Shown here piece after piece: positions 25,888-37,326 of a stretch of 64,000 nt of DNA (position 1 is its first letter; every line of letters begins with the position of its first letter). The notes under the pieces were generated by a model. It did not search any database, had not been told where the DNA came from, and was given only the letters and a program-made list of their open reading frames with translations. The stretch covers positions 8,897,835 to 8,961,834 of the forward strand of contig OZ038527.1 in assembly GCA_964036665.1 (NCBI GenBank). Direction: 5' to 3'. Made by a program: the position numbers and the translations under genes. Source of the DNA: Gordius sp. MW1. Its lineage: Eukaryota; Nematomorpha; Gordioida; Gordea; Gordiidae.

Positions 25888-26672
25888 CAGAGTTGCTAAG
25901 GTGCGCGCACCGGATTTGCGGTGCGACGTGCTGGTGCGCGCACTTTTTTATAACAAAGAGCGAGTGCGGGTGCGCGCACCTGACTAAGTCGGTGCGGGTG
26001 CGCAATTGCGCTCCTGTTTTGTGCACATTAAGATTTTTACAATTTATTAATTTATTCGAAATTGTATTATATCGCATATTTCACAAATTAAATTTCTACT
26101 GATTTACTATATATAACATACATCTATGTTCCTGGTGGAGAAGATAACAAGACGTGGAAATAGGTTACTATCGATAGACAATAAAAATAATCTAACCGCG
26201 ATATTTCACAATATTCACGTATTTACTTTATCAATCAACGACTAATCTTTACACTTTTGACTCGTCGCTTAATAAATAAACTATAGAAAAACACTAAAAC
26301 GATTGAAGTTGAAGTTTAATAAGATTAGAAGATTAAAAACACAGACAGGTAATTTGATTAAAGAATTACAATAAAATATTTAAATAATGATAATAAATTT
26401 ATTTCAGCTTTTTTTGGAATATTGTCATCTCCCGTTACTATCTTAATATTTCAAACACTTTTAAACCTATCTTTGCTATCGTAAGTTTAATCACATATAA
26501 TGATCTAATTACAATTAATTTTCATTAAAATATTTTAAATTAGTTAATTAATTTTTATGTGCGGGTGCAAGTGCGCGCACCTTTCATACTAGTGCGAGTG
26601 CGAGTGCGCGCACCGGATTTTCCTCAATGTGCGAGTGCGGCACCGGTTTTTGAAGTGCGTTTAACAACTCTG
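25888..26672. mobile_element. hAT-type MITE with GTGCGCGCAC-rich ends
   Basis: A 785-bp non-autonomous DNA transposon. It starts CAGAGTTGCTAAGG and ends TTAACAACTCTG, so the termini are inverted (CAGAGTTG on both strands). It is flanked by a perfect 8-bp direct repeat CTTAAAAG (25880-25887 and 26673-26680). The CAGAG terminus and 8-bp duplication are the hAT signature. Both subterminal regions (25899-26010 and 26561-26660) are packed with GTGCG, GTGCGGGTGC and GTGCGCGCAC words; the middle is AT-rich and non-coding. Confidence 0.93.
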
Positions 26673-26680
26673 CTTAAAAG

Positions 26681-28212
26681 TAATGTTGTCATATAAGGCG
26701 TCATTTAACCAGCGCTGTTAAAAGGAGTAAACAGATTTAGTACCATCACCATTATAAGAGTCTGGCGTGAGATGAGTTTCCCTGGGATAAAGTCCCTTTT
26801 TTAATGATTGCCTCCCCTATGATCGATCCTAAATCTAAATAAAATTAATATGGGGCGAGCGTTGTTAATTTTATAGCTACATTTGTGAAGCTTAGATTAT
26901 TAATATGTGCAGAGCACAGCACACAGCATGTTGTTGACAATAACAATTAACTAGCACCCCTATGAATCTATGTGACAAAAAACTATAGGCGTGGTCGGTT
27001 TGCAGCACACCCACGTTGAAAGTATTCTAAAGAAAAGAAGACTTTAAATGTGGGTGTGGCTATTTTAAGTACACTATAATATCACTCTAGTAGACCACTC
27101 AGCGCGCTCATTACATAACTAATAATAACCGAATTGTTCTTGGATTTATTAATCGAGAACACGAAAAAGTCCTTTGATTTGAATCAATTTCCAAACTTAA
27201 TTTCAAAAGGTGATTGCATAAAAGCAAAGACTTAACCAAGATTTTCTCATGGGGGGAGGGGGGGTTTAATTACTATATTAACAAAATCGCTTAGTTAGCT
27301 ACTTACTAGCAATGGAAGAGCCTAGTGTTTTCACGGAGAAAAATGTTCGACCAAGTTTCTTTTCATAACAATATACACAATCGAATTCATAAACTTTTTG
27401 TCAAAAATTTAATTTAAAATCTTTTATGTAATAACCTATTTAATTTTTTAATAATGTTTTTTTCTTTAAATTTTGGCTAACTTAGCTATGCGCCTGCATA
27501 AAAGTACAGCATTAATTCGATTTAAGTAATAATTTTTTTACCACCATGTATATATATCAACTTAGGGTAATCTGTTTTATTAAAATAACAAAATGTTAAT
27601 AAATTACTTTTAACCTATATTATCTTGTATTTTCTTATATAGGTCTACAAATATTGTCTTTGTGGTTCCATCTTGGGAGATTATAAATGATTATGATAGA
27701 GAATTATATGTTTCTAATTTTTCCCCAAGTTGTCAAGGTTGAGAAATGAGGTCAAAGGTGCAAAATAGCCTTTCTACCGTTTTTTGAAGCTTTATTTCCA
27801 CACCACTTTTTTTTTGTAAAATATTTATTATAAACCATTAATTTACAAGGCTATACTTTTATTTTTTGTTTCGCCTCCATATTTAATATCATACATGTTA
27901 ATACGAACCCCTATCCCTAACACTATTTTACCACTATGTTGGGAAAAGAATACATAGCAATCTTTGGCCTTGAATTTCTTATGTTCTCCACATCAAAGAA
28001 AAAAAGAACTGGATTTATCATTAAAAAAAGACATAACGTAATAGAATAAATTTTTCAACTTTATAAAAAAAACTAAAACACGACAGTCTAATTTATTGAG
28101 CCTTTCGATTGATTGATAAAATAAGTATTTTGCAGTCATCGATTATGATTAATTTCAATCCACTTGATCACAATGTATCTCCGTTTTCCTGTAATGTTTT
28201 ATTGTAAACAGC
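26681..28212. other. Intergenic region between hAT MITE and YARS2
   Basis: No gene is recognised. It holds a short imperfect hairpin at about 27004-27060 (CACACCCAC paired with GTGGGTGTG), a G-run near 27252-27266, and an interspersed repeat copy at 27275-27430 described separately. The YARS2 3' UTR should occupy its right end. Confidence 0.4.
27275..27430 (-). repeat. Interspersed repeat X, copy at 27 kb
   Basis: On the minus strand this reads GTGAAAACACTAGG, a short spacer, then TAGCTAACTAAGCGATTTT. The same order occurs on the plus strand at 44380-44435 and 58575-58630 (GTGAAAACACC...GGACCGCCCC...AACTAA-CGATT). All three copies are preceded by a TTGACAAAA or TTATCTAATG type A/T-rich block. 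Neither termini nor class could be determined. Confidence 0.5.
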
Positions 28213-31200
28213 TTAAAATACTATATAGTTACCAATTTTGAGCAAGGATATATAACGCACCAATTCTCCTAAGTTAGCTGAAAGCTCGACTCCTTTTAGT
28301 CTATCAATCGTATAAGCGTGTATATTTATTTCGAATGGCTGCGAAAAATCAACAATCCTTTGACCATTAATGCGAACGGATTTGTCTTCTATGTACTCCT
28401 TTATTTCATCTTTAAACGGATAATACTCATCAATTAATATATTCATTCATTCACATCCTTGCTATATATAATTTTATTCCAAATTGACAAATCAAAATTA
28501 CACTTGAAAATTTTCAATCGGAATAGATTTTAAACTCGTTCTTATTAAACAGCATTAAAAGTCGTTAATTATTACTTTCACTCTTAATGTTTGGGCATAA
28601 AGTCATGAGCGTTCCAACGGTCAAGGAACTTAAATCTATTTTTGAGTCGGTACGAGTGTTGGCGATTTTGAGTGCATTATTTGGAAGAAGTAATACGGAC
28701 AAAGAGTCAACGTATTTTAAAATGAGACAGAGGGAAGGAATATCTAAATCTTTAAGTTGTTCGACGCTAATTTTATCTCCATATATAAGTTGACTACACT
28801 TTGCACAATCGGCAGCCACGTCGGGACCGTGTACCAATGTTGTCATAGCTTCGGCTAAAAGAGTTTGTCCAATCCTTTTTTCCGGGAAACGCTAATATAA
28901 TTGATAAAAGTAATATTTCAAAAAATCAGTTTGTATTGTTTTGTTAAATTGCAAAAACAAATAACTTTTTAGGTGACCTGGTAAGAGTTCAACATTTATT
29001 AATTAACCAGTGAAATTTTTGTATTAGCATTACATAGTGATATAAATAAATTCTTTGAGGCAGTACACATCTTTTATGAAATCTGTCCTATTGCTTTAAA
29101 TAAATTTATTCAATGTTTTGATCCTTGCATAATTGAAATTAACTTACATTCGTTTCAGAGCATATGGCATCAATCTTGTTGGCATCCCAAAAAGTGTAAT
29201 AATTGAGATAATCGTTGAGTTTGTCATCGGGTAAGCGTACAAAATGCTAGAAATTAGAGATGTCGGCATATATTAATAAAAGCAACGATTTTAGCCAGCT
29301 ATTTGCTATATAAAATATGTTAGCACTCTATTCAAAATACCCCATGGTGGTTTTATATAAAAGCCAAATTAATTAGCAATAATTTATAGAATCAACCCTT
29401 AATATTTCTATAGTATGCTTACGGTTAACAACCACAAATTTCATAGCAATTAAAAAAATAAATCAGTTGGCGCTCCTCGTTAAATATCGACTTAACAGAA
29501 TACAACACAAAAGGAACTAAACTAGTTAAAGAACCTCTTAAATGTGTAACTTCAAAAATATTTGCAAAACTTGGCAGCGTTCAATAATGAATTAAAGAGA
29601 GGAATAATCCTTAAACTTGATAAAATGTGAATGGTGAAGTCATGGTGGAATCCAGCCATACAACATTTCCCACGGATTTAGAATGCTTTTCTCCACTCCT
29701 CGACTTGATTAGGGGTGTCGTTATGCCTATAAAATTCACCCAAATTCAAACACCACATTGAAATTAAATTTTTAATTTCGTGTTTTGCAAAGGGTAATAC
29801 AAATATATGTTTTAAAATTACAGTGAGCTGTCTGGCCCGTTACTTTTTTAATCAATTCGTAGCCGGCTTCCATATTTCCCATCTGATCAGAACCACCTAT
29901 CTGCGTTCGTGAAACACTAATTTTTATCATCCGTATATTGGTTAACATTATGAATTAAAGATAAACACATAATTTACAAAATATAAATAAACTAGAGTGA
30001 ACAATTAAAATTTAATGGGGGAAAATAAGACATCAGTAGCCATACTTGAAATATGCAATTTTGGGTTCTGTAAAGATGGAGCCAGTCGTAGGCCTGAAAT
30101 ATTTGATAAGTAAATTCGCGGAAGCTTAACCCAGCCGATTCATCGTCAGATTTAATGCGCGATCTAATGCTAAAATGATTTATTCAGAGGATATTATTCA
30201 TATATATTTACTATTCTTTCCTGAGCATGGTCCCCATACGAAAATGGCTGCCGATATCGGTCAGAAACGTGATAGGATTCATAGCTTCATACCATTCTAG
30301 ATTACTACATATTCTTACATATTGAAACATTATTAGTTTGAAAAATCAAGATTGTAAACTATTAACAATCGAAATGTGCAAAATAAAATGAGTGGGATGT
30401 GAGTTGGACTGGGAAGCCGAATCATTCACATGGCTAAAAAGAGTCATTGATTTAATGCTACGTTGTTTGTGCAACCCAGTTTGTAAAATTCTTATATCAA
30501 TAAATTATTGAACTACAACACCTAAAAATAAATAATAGCCAGGTCTGGCTAGTACAAAAGACAATACAATTCGTTAAAATAAGGCATTCGTCTGTCATAT
30601 AAATATTGAAAGAGCAATACTTTTAAAAAATGTCCACTGTTTTGGTTAGTTTTGTTGCATTGAAAGCATAAGCGCATTGGTAATAATTTAAGGAGGGGTA
30701 AATCATGAAACTTGATTTGAATAAATACGGGGGCATTTTCCTCTTCAGATTTTTACGAAATTTGGAAAAAATTTAGAGAATATAGATATTATATTTTGAA
30801 ATATTTATCTGATTTGGGCCACTACGAGTTGTAGGGGCTCAAAGGTCAAAAATCGGTCTTTTACGACATCGGGTAATGACGCTAAATGCCATATTTTTTA
30901 AAATTAAAATTATTCACCCCCTAATCATAACATGATTTAGTGATAGGTGAGACCTATCTCAATAGAAAAAATTGAATTTTTTTTTTGTCGATTAGTCATC
31001 TGATAATGGCCGAAATGCCATTTCTACCATAGACTAATCCCAAATCTTTTACAATTTGAAACAAATGTTTTTTACCACGGCTATATTAAAATCTAACTAA
31101 AATTGGGAGTTAGGCGACCATCCGGAAATGGCCAAAAAAGGCCACAAAAAATTTATTGTTGCTATATAAGCAACTATATAATAATAATGTTAAAAAATAT

Positions 31201-33309
31201 TATATGAGTAATAATTCTTCATCTTTTTAGAAGAGGCCATGAATCCAAAAAAGTTGTGAAATTAAATTTTCTATTAAAATTGCTATTGAATGTTTCAATA
31301 AAAATGCGGGGGATTATTTAGAGGGAGGTTGCCTGCCTATTTCTTTGAAGAGCCTGAACAGGAGGAAACTATTGGGATAAAAATACAAGACTCCAAGAGG
31401 GCCTTGTATTTTTTGAGCTTGCGTTCTTTGGCGAGGGCCATGGGGTCATAATTAAGATTAGAGGAGGCAAATAAGTCAATGCATGTAAAATCGCATTTTA
31501 AAAGGAGACCATTTTCCAATACCACAATCCTTAAGTCCCATTTTCCACAAATTTATAATCAAAACAAATCAAAATAGCGAATGTCTTTTTGGGCAATAAC
31601 ATTATAATTTTTAGAAAAATCAATTCGATGTCAATTTAACTTCGCGCCATTATAATTAGTGGCGTCTATGGAGGGCCCGGCTCCCCCCCCCCCCTTCCCA
31701 AGAGCGAAAACCGGGCCCCATGCCCCCCCCCCCCAAAGAAAAGTTCAATTAGAGGGGGGCAAAACATAAATTTTTTAATTTTTCAAAGTTTATGCATTGA
31801 AATTTTTTTTTCTCGTAAATTAGGGGGGGCAGCCGCCCCCCCTGCCCCCCTGGCTACGCCCATGATCATACATTTAGCACGGGCAAGAACAAAAATAAAT
31901 CTTTGTTGGCAAGTCCATATATTTAAACCTCTTCTTAAAAAACATGAAAATTTTACTAAAATAAATAATCCTATGAATAATTAAAATGAATTATCAAAAT
32001 ATAACTAAAACCCATTTTGTGGCTTATTCGTGTCAAAAAAGTCACTCGCTTTCTTGATCTGTTTTGATTTTAAATAAGTGGATGGGATAAGGATTGGGGT
32101 GTAGTGTTAATCCATAACAAAATTATTATTATTATGGATACTTATAATATGAGATTAAAGAGCAACCATAGATTATTTTGTTGTAATTTTGGCAGTAAAA
32201 GTGGGTGGTAAAAAACATTTACTTCAAATTTTTAACATTTTGGGACTAAGAAATGACAAATCAACCAACAAAATTTTTACTATTGAGATAGGTCTTATCT
32301 GTCACTACAACAACATTTGATGATTAGGGGGTGAATGATTAAAAAAATTTGAATTTAGCAACATGATCCAATGTAGTAAAAGACAGATGTTTGATCTTTG
32401 AGCCTCAAATAAGCTAAAAATTTTACAATGAGAATAGTTTCTACATATTCACCAAATTTTATAAATATCAGATGGGGTTGGCTAAAAAACGCCTTATGAT
32501 CTAATTGATATGAAATACCCCAATGTTAGAATTATAGAATTTAAAGAAAGACTGAAACCCTGGTTTCAGCTTGTAACATTCATGATTACAAGCAATCTCT
32601 ATGCTAATATTATGTCATTTTCCAGTCTATTTAGTTCCTAAAATGGATAACATAAAAGCCCTCAATTTTTGTGGTAATCCTATTTAAATTCTTTTATACA
32701 GATTTTGTTAATAATATGACATAAAATAAAAAATTATCATCAAATTAAATAACAATCAGCTAACTTTGGCTTAATTAATTTAGAGGAGCATATATTGTTG
32801 TCCCAAAAATAATTTCCATGGTTATCAAAAATTGATAATATTGTTTTCTTTATACTTTCAAAATTATTTTTAATAACAATCTCATCAATACTAATTCTAT
32901 CAGTTTCTCTTCCAGATGGATCCCCAATTTTGGTTGTGGCCTCACCTAACTATTAAATAAATTGTTAGTATTAAATAATAATTTTGAGGCAATTAACATA
33001 TCAGAGGTATCTTACAACAATATGTGATTGATGCCCATGTCTTTGCCACCTTATAAGTGCAAGAATAATCAAGAGATTTCCTAGGTGAACATTTTTAGCT
33101 GTTAAATCGATTCCAGTATATATATTAATTGGAAATTTATAGCCAATTGTATTATCTCTAGTATTTTATTTAAAAATATAAAAAAAAAGTTACTTAATAT
33201 CTGGCAAAATAGTTTTAATTAATTTCCTAGCCTTAAGTTCATGAATAATATTTTTAGGCAGTTGAGCGATTGTACGATTGCAAATATGGCAAAATTTTGA
33301 ATTTCGCAT
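28213..33309 (-). CDS. YARS2: Mitochondrial tyrosyl-tRNA synthetase, 10 exons
   Basis: A class I aminoacyl-tRNA synthetase that charges mitochondrial tRNA-Tyr. Exons on the minus strand: 33309-33194, 33157-33016, 32949-32765, 30313-30212, 30169-30046, 29900-29822, 29726-29617, 29246-29148, 28891-28576 and 28409-28213. All splice sites are GT-AG and the phases agree at every join, giving 490 codons including the stop; human YARS2 is about 477 aa. Landmarks: YTGIDLTAKNVHLGN (HIGH-like HLGN, about residues 63-66), KIGDPSGRETDR, DIGSHFRMGTMLRKE, YQIFQAYDWLHLY, GGSDQMGNMEAGYE, KHSKSVGN (KMSKS loop, about 263-267), FVRLPDDKLNDYLNYYTFW, TLVHGPDVAADCAKCSQ, and a C-terminal S4 domain (IEDKSVRINGQRI...SLLKIGNYIVF). 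The exon 3 donor, exon 4 acceptor and exon 10 acceptor rest on phase and family comparison and are less certain. The true 5' end could lie upstream. Confidence 0.93.
31337..31560 (-). pseudogene. Retroelement ORF C-terminal fragment in YARS2 intron
   Basis: The minus frame reads LLKCDFTCIDLFASSNLNY, then AKERKLKKYKALLESCIFIPI, ending at a stop. The spacing of D-F-T-C-x-D-x-F-A-x-S, an A-x-x-R/K-K-x-x-K-Y block and an F-x-P-I block matches the C-terminal tail of a widespread invertebrate RT-containing ORF (remembered as D-V-T-x-x-D-T-F-A, then K-x-x-K-Y, then F-x-P-V-A-x-E). A second fragment with the same pattern is at 58102-58398. It is intronic, on the same strand as YARS2, and has no plausible link to its reading frame. 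Confidence 0.55.
31655..31864. mobile_element. GGGCGTAGCC-family MITE, degraded copy 6
   Basis: The right end is clear (CCCCTGGCTACGCCCATG, ending at 31864), preceded by the usual GCAGCCGCCCCC block and an AATTAGAGGGGGGC left-half word. The left end is obscured by a second G/C-rich block (GGAGGGCCCGGCTCCC, then C runs), and no matching 8-bp flank was found. It is probably a truncated or rearranged copy in YARS2 intron 3. Confidence 0.6.
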
Positions 33310-33326
33310 ATGACAAATATATTTCG

Positions 33327-34016
33327 GGGTGCCCTATCAACTCGACGAAAATAATCTTACCGAATTCACCCTGGGACATTAACGATCATCTCTCCATTAT
33401 CATAAATAAGGCCCTAAATTGAGTACCTTTTATAATAATTATCTATTTTATTATAAATAATACCTAAATATTAACTTTGACGGGCCACCTAATTCGGGAA
33501 ATGCCTTATCAACTCGCCGAAAACCATCTTGCCGAATTCAACCGGGGACATTAACGACCATCTCCCCATTATCATAAAGAAAGCCCTAAATTCTGTACCT
33601 TTTATAATAATTATCAATTTTATTTTAAAAAATACCTAAATTTTATCTTTAATTTGAAATTGAATAGCCTTTTTGTTGGTAGACATTTTTTAATTGGGGG
33701 ACATTTTATAACCTTGGGACATTCAATTCGGCAAGATGGTTTTCGGCAAACGGGCCACCATTTCGGGAAAGCCACTAATGACGATATTGGTGCCCTATCA
33801 ACTCGCCGAAAATTATCTTGCCTAATTCATCATGGGACATTAACGAACATTCTCCTCATTATCAATGAAGGCCCTATATATAGTGCTTAATTTGATATTA
33901 AAAACCTAGAAGAATCAATAGGCTATTTTGCTAGTGGGCATTTTCAAATTGGGACACATTTTTAGACGGCGGGACATTCAATTCGGCAAGATGTTTTCGG
34001 CAAGTTGCCGGGCCAC
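33327..34016. mobile_element. Cluster of GGTGCCC/GGGCCACC foldback elements upstream of YARS2
   Basis: Repeated related units: GGTGCCCTATCAACTCGNCG with CATCTTGCCGAATTC at about 33327, 33500 and 33791, and the inverse AATTCGGCAAGATG-GTTTTCGGCAA with GGGCCAC at about 33725-33760 and 33979-34015. GGGACATTAACGA and CCCCATTATCATAAA words recur inside. An apparently complete unit at 33791-34016 has 9-bp flanks GACGATATT and GACAATCTT (7 of 9). A simple copy is at 58651-58804. A 9-bp duplication would favour a MULE-type transposase, but this is weak. Confidence 0.65.
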
Positions 34017-34415
34017 TGACAATCTTAATATTCAAATTTATATATAAATTTAAAATAAAAATACCACTAAAAATTTGTTTTTAAAGAATGTAGTTTCATG
34101 ATAATAAACATAAAATGTAGACAAAAATTTGTAAGAATATTGAAAATAATTAAGGTTTAAGGTTAGGTAAGCTTTTGACTAAAAACACCAAACTATTAAC
34201 AACATAAATTGGATCTTATTATATCTTATTGAAGTATAAGAATAACCTATATTATAATAATTTGTTGAACTTAAAAAGGAATATGATAAAATAGACTGAT
34301 TATTGGATATCACGATGCAAAAGCCTATATCGCAACAACAGCAATAAATTTTTAAAAACTTTGTTTGTGCCAATTCTATATTGCATGGTATTAAAAGTTG
34401 TGGGAGGAACCTTAC

Positions 34416-35380
34416 TTTTTTACGACGTGGGACAAGGAGTCGAGGTATTTCGGAATAAATACAATTTGCCCACATGCTAAAAACCAAAATTAAGATAAAA
34501 TTTTAAAATAAATGAATCATTATAATAATATTAAAGGACAATACAGAGCGTTTAATTTTTTGAGTTTTTCGATGTTTTTAATGAGGCCATGCACAATGCT
34601 TATATCAGAAAGTCAGACATTAAACATACCCAAGATTTAGCTAATAAAAAAAGTTACGTTCATTTTAGGAGAAGTATGTAGAATTGAGTAATATATATAA
34701 CTTAAATGTAAATAGTACATGATCGAATTCGAAGGGAGACAACTTAGCAAAAAATACTACACCCAATAGGTCCTAAAAAGCCTGGATTCAAAAATGATCT
34801 ATTCCAAGCATATAAGGGCAATTATTGCAAGTGATTAAATTCGCTATCTAATGAGTTCCTCAAACAACCCACGCGTATTGCATAAAACGGATGTAAATAT
34901 CGATGATCACAACTACTTTGCCAAACTGAAATAGCACATTAGGTTGCTAAAATAAAATCAGTTAAGGTAATAAAATTAACAAATGCAGATAGTAAGCTCG
35001 TATCGCTTTCAGGAAACAAATTTAATATGTGTAGTTACAGGGTGGTTGACATTTGGACAATAAATAGCTGATAGTATTAACACAAATCGTGGGGACGTCC
35101 ACGGGCTGAAAGACAACTGAAAACGTCTTGAAGAAGATCTGCTTCTTGATCTATAACGTTTCTGTTTGGGAAATTCTTGTTGGAACCTGTCAATGTTCAA
35201 GCTGGAATTTGCTACCGTGTCGCCGAGAATAGCAATATGGGAATTGCTTATGTTAGGTAAGGTGAGTGCGACTGAAAATCTGTTGGATATGATATGTTTC
35301 AGCTCCGTTTGGGCTATTTTGGTCAATGTTTCATCGTTTAAGCAGAGACGCGAGGATATCTGCATTTGGAATAGCGTCAT
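34416..35380 (-). CDS. Possible hypothetical coding exons, minus strand
   Basis: Two candidate exons. The frame 35380-35009 (123 codons) starts ATG just after a CATAAATAG acceptor-like site, has a less A/T-biased composition than its surroundings, and contains ETLTKIAQTELKHIISNR and an Arg/Ser-rich RYRSRSRSSSRRF patch. A shorter stretch at 34476-34416 has a good TTTTTAG acceptor and a GTAAGG donor, with all three frames short. I do not recognise a family and could not join the two with a consistent phase. It lies upstream of YARS2 on the same strand. Chance or an old element is quite possible. Confidence 0.22.
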
Positions 35381-35420
35381 CTATTTATGCATCCCCAAGG
35401 AGGGAACTTATATGCTTTAG

Positions 35421-36039
35421 GAGTAGAGAAGGTGTCCGATCTTCAACGGGATTCAAAATCTAACTTTAATATTCGGTCGAGGATCGTTGCTTGAAAGGAC
35501 ATTAAGAATATCAATTGTGATTAATGGGGGAGTGACTCAATGACGTAGCCGAGTTTTGATTCCGATTTTATATGGCAAATTGAAAACAATGCCTTATTTT
35601 AGATGAACCAGTGGCGGGGATGGTTCAAAATGGTATTTTAAGAAACAAGGGCTTTTGGGGGTTTATATAAAAATCCTGGACCAGTTTTGGGTCAATAAAA
35701 GGGCATCAATGTAGATTTTATAGAGGTTTATTACTAATTTAAGTAGCGAAGAGTTGGACTGTGTGATGAGCAGAAATTAATAGTGTGATTACCGAAATTC
35801 ATCATAGAACTTATATAAATAAAAATAAAAAATTCTAAGTTTATGATCACGCGACTTCTTATTGTAGTACAAATAAAATATTCTAATTTTTAGAGACTAT
35901 AAAAAAATAATCAAGTAATTATTAAAATTTTTCATAGGCCAGATTAGATTTCCAAAGAATGTAGTTCAATATAAAAGTGGCCAAGAGTTCAAATATCTAA
36001 AGATTACCAGGAAAGCCTTTAATCTTAAATTTTTGTTAA
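35421..36039. other. Intergenic, nothing recognised
   Basis: AT-rich sequence without recognisable ORF, element end or tandem repeat. Confidence 0.35.
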
Positions 36040-36256
36040 ATATTTGTTTTTAGACAAAACATTTAAAATGTTGATGAACAACTACATTTAGTTTTTAAAG
36101 ATGATTTTATGAGTTTAGATTTAAGTTAAGTTCATGTTAAACATGTGTTTATAGATCAATTATTTATAATATTGATAAACAACAACATTCAATCATGAGA
36201 GAAAAACGATTTTAAAGCTTGGATTAAGCTAAGTTTATGTAAAGCATTGTTTCTAG

Positions 36257-37029
36257 CAGAGATCAGATTGCCCGGCCCGCTCCGAACAGGGGCAACTGTC
36301 ATAGATTTTTATTTTCGGGCGGGCACGAAGAAGATAGGATTCGGGCAATTCGGGCTTATAAGATTTTTTAGATAGTGTATTTTTTTGTTACTTTTCATTA
36401 AATTGCATATGAAAAAGCTAAAAAATCGCCATCCGTCCCCAAGTTATTTTTACAATTTTTGCCAGAACCCCTTTATTTACATCAAGTCCCTAGCTAGGTT
36501 ATGGAAAGGATTAAAATAAAATATTTATATTTATGCAGCCCTTTCATTGTTCGTAATTCGCATGTGCCGTCTATACATAGTACAAAATCGTCACGGCCAA
36601 ATTGATACAACGCCTGAAAGTGTTAAATTTCATTATAATATGATTTAATTTTTTTAAACAAATGATTTAACAAGGCTTCTCCAATTCGCTCTTATTATTC
36701 CCTTATCACTCATCGATATCGCTAACCTCAAATATTTTAGAAAGACCAAATACTACGTTTTTTGACCAATTAGGATTAAAATTAAAGTACAAAAGTTTCA
36801 TTTGAAAAAATCATTCGACTTTTAAATATTGAAAGAATTTGAGGTCGCAAAATTTTGAGCCTAACAGGCAAATTTAATATTTTGGGCCGGGTATTTCGGG
36901 CAGCATTAATGTTTCGGGCGGGCTCGTGCGGACACCAGAAGGGTTCGGGCGGGCTCGGGCGGGCAATGAGGTTAGAGAATTGAACCGGGCCGGGGTCGGG
37001 CAGAAGGTTTCTAACAAATCTGACCTCTG
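36257..37029. mobile_element. hAT-type MITE, GC-rich ends
   Basis: A 773-bp element starting CAGAGATCAGATTGCCCGG and ending AAATCTGACCTCTG, with inverted termini (CAGAGRTCAGATT). It is flanked by a perfect 8-bp direct repeat GTTTCTAG (36249-36256 and 37030-37037). Subterminal zones are GC-rich (GCCCGGCCCG; GGGCGGGCTCGGGCGGGC); the centre is AT-rich and non-coding. The terminal CAG and 8-bp duplication indicate hAT. Related GC words near 6270, 13410 and 15790 suggest decayed relatives. Confidence 0.93.
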
Positions 37030-37042
37030 GTTTCTAGATAAA

Positions 37043-37326
37043 TCTTATATATAAAAATTAACGTGTGTATATATGCCGCCACCAATTTTGAAAAACTACC
37101 AGACCGATTTGGCAATTTCACAGTTTATTCCTGACACTCCGGAGCATGTTTAAGATTTGTTTGAGCCAAATCGGTCCAGTAGTTTTTGAGTATTCGTACG
37201 CGTTGCACTGTATACGGAATTATTTTTACTTCAATAACCGCTTTATCATCATATATGCCCTAAAATTCCAACAAAATTTAATACACCCGGGTAAATGGCA
37301 AAACAACGTTTGCCGGGTTCATCTAG
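37043..37326 (+). mobile_element. Short non-autonomous Helitron
   Basis: A 284-bp element starting TCTTATATATAAAAATTAACG and ending in the hairpin GCAAAACAACGTTTGC followed by CGGGTTCATCTAG. It is flanked by A (37042) and T (37327). It fits the Helitron rules and shares its 3' end type with the 9166-9472 copy. It inserted a few bases from the hAT MITE, into the same tandem repeat. Confidence 0.87.

Larger units (their letters stand above)
30740..32490. repeat. Inverted pair of long repeats in YARS2 intron 3
   Basis: The segment at about 30740-31140 and the reverse complement of about 32210-32490 share the same words in order: GGGGCTCAAAGGTCAAA versus GAGGCTCAAAGATCAAA, TCTTTTACGACATCGG versus TCTTTTACTACATTGG, ATTCACCCCCTAATCAT in both, and AGACCTATCTCAATAG in both. 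The arms are diverged but clearly homologous. They flank about 1.1 kb holding a retroelement ORF fragment and a MITE fragment. This is either one element with long inverted ends or two copies in opposite orientation. Confidence 0.7.

Noticed and set aside
25899-26660. GC-rich zone taken as a CpG-island promoter
   Set aside because: The zone is bounded exactly by hAT-type ends and an 8-bp duplication, so it is part of a MITE; there is no gene start beside it.
28444-28461. Taking the obvious acceptor at 28461 for the last YARS2 exon
   Set aside because: It leads to an in-frame stop before the S4 domain; an acceptor at 28410 keeps the frame and fits the family better.
37043-37326. Reading this segment as a tRNA-derived SINE
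   Set aside because: No A and B box pair seen, while both ends fit the Helitron rules and match other Helitron copies.
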